Shown one piece after another: positions 52,002 to 56,506 of a stretch of 56,506 nucleotides of DNA. The position numbers were made by a program, and so were the translations under genes. This DNA is from Calothrix sp. HK-06 (GTDB lineage: Bacteria; Cyanobacteriota; Cyanobacteriia; Cyanobacteriales; Nostocaceae): NCBI RefSeq assembly GCF_001904745.1, contig NZ_MRCD01000060.1, positions 1 through 56,506 of the forward strand, written 5' to 3'. The first letter of the stretch is position 1; each line of letters starts with the position of its first letter. Below the pieces are notes generated by a model that did not search any database, was not told the origin of the DNA, and saw nothing but the letters and a program-made list of their open reading frames with translations.

Positions 52002-53507
52002 ATGCAAGGTTTTCAACTTTACGAACACGCAACAACAATACCAGAACCATCCTACCTCCGTGACGATTGGCAAGGAGGATATCAATCACTCAAAGAAGAG
52101 AATGATTACTGGATAGATAATATAGAAGGAGAAATTCCTCACTCACTACAGGGAACATTATTTAAAAATGGCCCCGGTTTATTTGAAGTCAACGGGCAAA
52201 GAATTCATCACCCCTTCGATGGTGATGGAATGATAAGTAGAATCACTTTCAAAGATGGACGCGCGCATTATAGTAACCGTTTTGTGCGTACCGAAGGATA
52301 TGTAAAAGAACAAAAAGCGGGTAAGCTTCTTTATCGTGGTGTTTTTGGTACGCAAAAACCCGGTGGATGGTTAGCAAATATATTTGACTTCAAGCTTAAA
52401 AACATTGCCAACACAAATGTAATTTACTGGGGTGGTAAATTACTCGCGCTTTGGGAAGCAGCAGAACCACACCTTCTTGACCCAGCAACTTTAGAAACAT
52501 TAGGAAGAGAATACTTCAACGGTGTTCTATCTGAGGGTGAGGCATTTGCCGCACATCCACACTTCGACCCAAGTTGTGCAATGGACGGTGGCACCCCATG
52601 CATGGTAAATTTCTCCATCAAACCGGGACTTTCCACCACAATTACAGTATTTGAGTTAGACACCACTGGCAAAATCATCAGAAAACACGCCCATAGCGTA
52701 CCAGGTTTCTGCTTTATTCACGATTTTGCCATTACCGAAAACTACTGTATATTCTTCCAAAACCCCGTTGCATTCAATCCAATACCCTTTGCATTAGGAA
52801 TGCGGGGTGCTGGTGAATGCATTAAATTTCAACCAAATCAACCAACGCGCGCAATAATTATTCCTCGCGACCCTAATTCAAAAGTAACTGGGGGGGAAAT
52901 ACAAACTCTAGAAATTCAATCGGGTTTTGTATTCCATCACTCAAACGCATTTGAACAAGGTGATGAAATCATAGTTGACTCAATATGCTATGAATCATTA
53001 CCTGAAGTAGAACCCGAAAGTGATTTTCGTCAAGTTGATTTTGATGCGCTTAAACCTGGACAACTATGGCGCTTCCACCTCAACTTAAAAACTCAAACCG
53101 TAAACCGCGAAGTCATCGAACCTCGCTGCTGCGAATTTCCTAGCTTGCATCCAGACTATTTTGGGCGCCCATACAGATATGTATATATGGGCGCCGCACA
53201 TGGACAAACAGGAAACGCACCACTACAAGCATTCGTCAAAGTTGATTTAGAAACAGGTGAAAAACAACTTTGGAGCGCGGCGCCACGCGGTTTTGCAGGT
53301 GAACCAGTATTTGTTCCACGTCCAAATGGTGAAAGTGAAGATGATGGTTGGGTATTAGCGTTAGTATATGACTCTGAAAAACATCGTTCAGATGTAGTGA
53401 TTTTAGACGCGAAAGACTTGAGTCTTGGCGCCGTTGCTAAACTACATCTAAAACATCATGTTCCATATGGTTTACATGGAAACTTTGTCAACTCAGTCTT
53501 CATTTAA
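52002..53507 (+). CDS. Carotenoid cleavage oxygenase
   Basis: A 501-residue seven-bladed-propeller enzyme that cleaves carotenoids or apocarotenoids with O2 and non-haem iron. The four iron-binding histidines can be placed in FAAHPHFDP, FCFIHDFAIT, VFHHSNAFEQ and GLHGNF near residues 184-186, 239, 305-306 and 495. Other signatures are LFKNGPGLFEVNGQRIHHPFDGDGM (near the start) and GHRxYxYMGA-like YRYVYMGAAHG. The length and start fit cyanobacterial members such as the Nostoc and Synechocystis CCD/apocarotenoid oxygenases. The exact substrate and cleavage site cannot be told. It is monocistronic. Confidence 0.93.
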   Translation: MQGFQLYEHATTIPEPSYLRDDWQGGYQSLKEENDYWIDNIEGEIPHSLQGTLFKNGPGLFEVNGQRIHHPFDGDGMISRITFKDGRAHYSNRFVRTEGYVKEQKAGKLLYRGVFGTQKPGGWLANIFDFKLKNIANTNVIYWGGKLLALWEAAEPHLLDPATLETLGREYFNGVLSEGEAFAAHPHFDPSCAMDGGTPCMVNFSIKPGLSTTITVFELDTTGKIIRKHAHSVPGFCFIHDFAITENYCIFFQNPVAFNPIPFALGMRGAGECIKFQPNQPTRAIIIPRDPNSKVTGGEIQTLEIQSGFVFHHSNAFEQGDEIIVDSICYESLPEVEPESDFRQVDFDALKPGQLWRFHLNLKTQTVNREVIEPRCCEFPSLHPDYFGRPYRYVYMGAAHGQTGNAPLQAFVKVDLETGEKQLWSAAPRGFAGEPVFVPRPNGESEDDGWVLALVYDSEKHRSDVVILDAKDLSLGAVAKLHLKHHVPYGLHGNFVNSVFI

Positions 53508-53547
53508 CATCTTGTATAACTATCTTGTGGAGCGGGCATCCCTGCCC

Positions 53548-53600
53548 GCCTCTATATAAATGCCTCTATATAAATAAAGAAGAGATGCCTCTATATAAAT
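53548..53600 (+). repeat. GCCTCTATATAAAT repeats (three copies)
   Basis: Exact copies of GCCTCTATATAAAT at 53548-53561, 53562-53575 and 53587-53600; the first two are directly adjacent. They may be slippage products in an AT-rich spacer. Confidence 0.7.
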
Positions 53601-53864
53601 AAATAAGGGAAATTATTGATATATAAATAACGAATGGGTGATTCTTGAATCATTATATTAATCGCGGATGTGGAGACAACACAACTCGGTGACTGGCAAC
53701 CTTATGTTAAATAACTATATATACAATAAATAAAATATAAAGAAATGAATAAAAAACACAGATATGTTGTATCATTTTTATCTGTGTTTGCTCATATATG
53801 TATCTCTGGTTTTCTGATTGTATAGTTTCCTGGCTCGGCTTATCAAATACAAAATTTGAAAACT

Positions 53865-53878
53865 GTAACGAATTTTAC
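53865..53878 (+). promoter_or_regulatory. Candidate NtcA box upstream of glutamate dehydrogenase
   Basis: The perfect nitrogen-regulator consensus GTA-N8-TAC sits about 85 bases before the gdh start. A -10 like TAATAG (53910) is 31 bases downstream, farther than the usual 20-24, so the promoter would be non-standard. Such matches are expected by chance many times in AT-rich DNA; position before a nitrogen-assimilation gene is the only support. Confidence 0.3.
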
Positions 53879-53962
53879 ACAAAATCAATATTTGCTCATA
53901 AAAGCGCGATAATAGAGATATATATATAGACATTCGCCACAATAAAAGGGTTAGGGGAATAT

Positions 53963-55252
53963 ATGATCTCAACGTCTCTGTTGCCCGTAGAAACGCCCAC
54001 TCCGGCGCACATCTGCCCGTTTGACCAAGCTTGTAGTTATCTCGATGCGGCAGCAAAAGAGTTAAAGCTTGACCAAGGTATTTTAGAAATACTCAGCAAT
54101 CCGCGTAAGGTGATAACTGTATCGATTCCTGTCAAACTAGATAATGGTAATATTAGAGTTTTTGCAGGACATCGTGTACAGCATTCGGATATTTTGGGAC
54201 CTTATAAAGGTGGTATTCGTTATCATCCGGCGGTAACTTTACGTGAAGTTTCGGCGTTAGCGATGTTAATGACTTGGAAATGCGCTTTACTGGGAATACC
54301 TTATGGTGGCGCCAAGGGTGGTATTGCAATAGACCCGAAAAAATTTAGTATTAATGAACTAGAACGTATTACACGACGTTTTATTAGTGAGTTAGTTAAA
54401 GATATTGGCCCAAGTGTAGATATACCTGCTCCTGATATGGGAACTTCCGCGCGGGAAATGGCGTGGATGATGGATACTTACTCGGTAAACGTTGGTCATG
54501 CTGTACCTGGTATTGTTACAGGTAAACCACTTTCTATTGGTGGTTCGCTTGGTAGAGAAATGGCAACTGGACGCGGTGTAATGATTGTTGTTCGTGAAGC
54601 TTTAAAAGATTTGGGTAAATCTTTAGCAGGCGCCAAAGTTGTAATTCAAGGTTTTGGCAACGTTGGTGGCGCCGCAGCAGAGTTATTACATTTAGAAGGC
54701 GCCAAAGTTGTTGCAGTTTCCACTGGTGCAGGAGGAATATATTCAGAAATAGGTTTAGATATTCCTGCTGTGAAAGCTTATGCTAAGGATAATAAAAGAA
54801 GTTTAGTCGGTTATCCGCAAGCGGCGTCTATTAGCAATGCTGAGTTATTGACTTTGCCATGTGACGTATTAATACCCGCAGCGTTAGAAAACCAAATTAC
54901 TGAAGATAATGTTAACCAAGTTCAAGCGAACATTATCGCTGAAGCAGCAAATGGGCCTGTGACGCTGGGAGCTAATAAATCTTTGGAAGCGCGCGGTGTT
55001 ATAGTACTACCGGATATTTTAGCGAATGCTGGTGGTGTTGTTGTTAGTTACTTGGAATGGGTACAGGGTTTATCTTATTTATTTTGGGATGAAGAACGAG
55101 TTAATAGCGAAATGGAAGAGTTAATGGTGCGGGCATATCAGCTAGTAACACAACAAGCAAAAAGGCGCCAGATTCCTTTACGGTTAGCTGCGTATACTTT
55201 GGGTGTTGGTAGAGTTGCACGCGCGCTTAGTGATAGAGGTTTGTATCCTTAA
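53963..55252 (+). CDS. gdhA: Glu/Leu/Phe/Val-type glutamate dehydrogenase
   Basis: A 429-residue oxidoreductase that interconverts glutamate with 2-oxoglutarate and ammonium. The substrate-binding lysines are K82 (YKGGIRYHP), K106 (MTWKCALLG) and K118 (GGAKGGI). DMGTSAREMAWMMDTY and GRGV follow, then VIQGFGNVGGAAAELL is the dinucleotide-binding motif. C-terminal helices are complete. Length is normal for the hexameric family. Substrate specificity between glutamate and other amino acids cannot be proved, though the text resembles GdhA. It contains five GGCGCC sites, is monocistronic, and follows an NtcA-like site. Confidence 0.9.
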   Translation: MISTSLLPVETPTPAHICPFDQACSYLDAAAKELKLDQGILEILSNPRKVITVSIPVKLDNGNIRVFAGHRVQHSDILGPYKGGIRYHPAVTLREVSALAMLMTWKCALLGIPYGGAKGGIAIDPKKFSINELERITRRFISELVKDIGPSVDIPAPDMGTSAREMAWMMDTYSVNVGHAVPGIVTGKPLSIGGSLGREMATGRGVMIVVREALKDLGKSLAGAKVVIQGFGNVGGAAAELLHLEGAKVVAVSTGAGGIYSEIGLDIPAVKAYAKDNKRSLVGYPQAASISNAELLTLPCDVLIPAALENQITEDNVNQVQANIIAEAANGPVTLGANKSLEARGVIVLPDILANAGGVVVSYLEWVQGLSYLFWDEERVNSEMEELMVRAYQLVTQQAKRRQIPLRLAAYTLGVGRVARALSDRGLYP

Positions 55253-55255
55253 ATA

Positions 55256-55337
55256 TGCTGTGGGATAGGCGTCCCGCCTGTCCTAACCTTAAAATATACA
55301 TTACAGGGCAGGCAGGCAGGGATGCCTGCTCCACAAG
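55256..55337. repeat. Dispersed hairpin repeat after glutamate dehydrogenase
   Basis: Facing words GGATAGGCGTCCCGCCTGTCC (imperfect, split) and GGCAGGCAGGGATGCCTG, flanked by TGTGG and CCACA, form a long imperfect hairpin. The theme 'aggcat-cc-tgcct' links it to 10943 and 53530. It may act as a shared terminator for the two convergent genes. Confidence 0.5.
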
Positions 55338-55345
55338 ATTAAGAG

Positions 55346-56506
55346 TTAGAATTTTAACCAGTTTGCTATTTCATCTATTAACCAGTGACGTTCGACTGTT
55401 GATAAAGGAGTGGTGGTAAATTTTTGATTTTTGGCTAATTCAATAGTTATACCCATAGGCGCCAAGGCTGCTTTTGTCTGCTCTTTATAAAGCTTTTCAA
55501 TTAATGCTGTTTTACCACGCTTTCGCCAGTAGCACAGTCCGAATAATTTCCATTTAATTTCAAATTTTTCACGGTCCAAGTATAATTCTGTATTGCCAAA
55601 AGCTGGTAATATAACTACTGGTATTATTGTTATAATAAATGATGGAATAACAAATATGTAAAACCAAAATGCATAAGTATTACCATTTATCATAAAATTG
55701 ATAAATTGAATAATTTGCCATGCAAAAGGTATACACAAGCCAATTAGATAGAATGACCGTAATGATTTAGCTCCACGTTTTGGTAATTCGATTTCAAGTT
55801 GACTAGCTGATTTTTTTATTTTAATTTTACTACCTGTTGGTTTGTTAGTGGTAATGGGAGGGCTAAGGGTTTGTTTATTTTTTAGTGCGGCAATAGCTTC
55901 TTTTGCTGTACTAATTCTATCTCTAATATTCGGTTCGGTAAGTTTTCCTACCCAATTAATTAATCCTAAATTAACGCTAACAAGATTAGCAAATTCTATG
56001 CGAGAGTTTTTAGAAGGCAAATTAGCAGGCGCCGTTCCTGTTAGTAGATGAATTAATGTGGCGCCTAATGCATATAAATCTGATGCAGCTTCCGCACGTC
56101 CAGCAAATTGCTCCATCGGTACATAACCGTAAGTTCCCACTACTGTAAAAGTTACACCTTCTGCAACAGCTTTATCTTGTACGGCGCCGAAGTCAACTAG
56201 GTATACTCGGTCATTTTCTCCTAAAATTAAATTACTCGGTTTTATATCCCTATGCAGTACTGGTGGCTTTAGTTCGTGTAAGTAAACTAAAATGCTTAAT
56301 ATTTCAATTGCAATTTTTTCTACTTGCGATTCTGAAAGATGCTTTCCTTGGTCGAGTAGCTCTTGTAGAGAGGCGCCGGGAATATAGCTTTGTACTAACA
56401 CAAACCAAGCAAATCTAGAACCGGTAAATTTTCAATGGTAAAATAATCTATATATTTGGGAATACGCGGATGTTCGAGACTTTTTAAAACAGCAGCTTCC
56501 CTTTCA
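55346..56506 (-). CDS. Ser/Thr protein kinase with C-terminal membrane part; partial, apparent frameshift
   Basis: A serine/threonine kinase whose 5' end lies beyond the window. Visible motifs are HRDIKPSNLIL (catalytic aspartate and N), DFGAVQD and GTYGYVPMEQF; a membrane-segment region (about residues 215-265 of the visible frame) and a PH-like tail follow. The current frame opens at a GTG (56401). Beyond it, in another frame, EREAAVLKSLEHPRIPKYID and YFTIENLP fit the normal preceding kinase lobe. Restoring one G in the CCGG at 56421-56424 joins the two parts as ENLPGSRFAWFVLVQSYIPG. The gene is therefore either a one-base-deleted pseudogene or has a sequencing error. Confidence 0.75.

Larger units (their letters stand above)
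53508..53962. other. Intergenic region upstream of glutamate dehydrogenase
   Basis: A 455-base spacer. It contains a GGGCATCCCTGCCC hairpin near 53530, three GCCTCTATATAAAT repeats (53548-53600) and a palindromic GTA-N8-TAC site at 53865-53878. A minus-strand frame across the gdh start is accidental. Confidence 0.6.

Noticed and set aside
53778-54056. 92-codon minus-strand frame over the glutamate dehydrogenase start
   Set aside because: It overlaps the true start in reverse and lacks any domain.
1-56506. CRISPR array, tRNA or rRNA
   Set aside because: No regularly spaced direct repeats of CRISPR type and no cloverleaf or rRNA sequence were recognised.

Overview
The window looks like a chromosomal segment of a filamentous, probably heterocyst-forming cyanobacterium (order Nostocales; genus not determinable by eye). 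The evidence is Mg-protoporphyrin methyltransferase (chlM), the cyanobacterial clpR-clpP pair, a class II fructose/sedoheptulose bisphosphatase next to hemA, a BT1-type transporter, a carotenoid oxygenase, a UPF0182 protein, Uma2-family genes, a giant Ser/Thr-kinase/ATPase/GAF/histidine-kinase protein and many heptamer-type intergenic repeats. GC looks near 39-40% by eye. The usual cyanobacterial palindrome HIP1 (GCGATCGC) was not found. GGCGCC is strongly over-represented instead: about 89 copies by hand count, against roughly 4 expected.

Layout. 0.3-8.5 kb: a terpene minicluster of sesquiterpene cyclase, CYP110-type P450 and a convergent 1,896-residue sensor kinase, almost free of GGCGCC and possibly acquired. 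8.6-10.8 kb: a compact minus-strand operon of an unknown protein, a polynucleotide-kinase-like P-loop enzyme and a Thg1-like 3'-5' polymerase, a candidate RNA-repair cassette. 11.1-14.2 kb: a broken Rpn-like gene, then a TPR-AAA+ ATPase and a TPR membrane protein. 14.3-25.5 kb: glycosyltransferase, purE, nagA, an HlyD-type membrane-fusion protein, chlM, two paralogous small membrane proteins, a DUF423 gene with a partial second copy, recA, and xseA/xseB. Two MITE-like elements lie here. 26.3-34.4 kb: sucrose-phosphatase-like gene, ruvA, bioF, a lipoprotein phosphodiesterase, a VOC protein, a VWA protein, and clpR-clpP.

34.8-40.4 kb: a J-domain protein, remnants of a chaperone-usher pilus locus, then a tightly packed four-gene operon of desaturase, haem-oxygenase-like diiron protein, DUF3419 aminocarboxypropyl-transferase-like protein and GNAT. 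That operon is the best candidate here for an undescribed biosynthetic system. 41.6-48.8 kb: ArsR-type regulator, UPF0182, hemA, glpX, glutaredoxin. 49-56.5 kb: Uma2, remnants of an antitoxin and a deaminase toxin, BT1 transporter, carotenoid oxygenase, glutamate dehydrogenase, and a Ser/Thr kinase that runs off the window and carries an apparent one-base frameshift.

Most genes are housekeeping and dispersed. Clear co-transcription is suggested for terpene cyclase-P450, the RNA-repair triplet, TPR-AAA/TPR, spp-ruvA (4-base overlap), clpR-clpP, the four-gene lipid/amino-acid cluster (two overlaps) and probably glpX-hemA. No tRNA, rRNA or CRISPR array was recognised.
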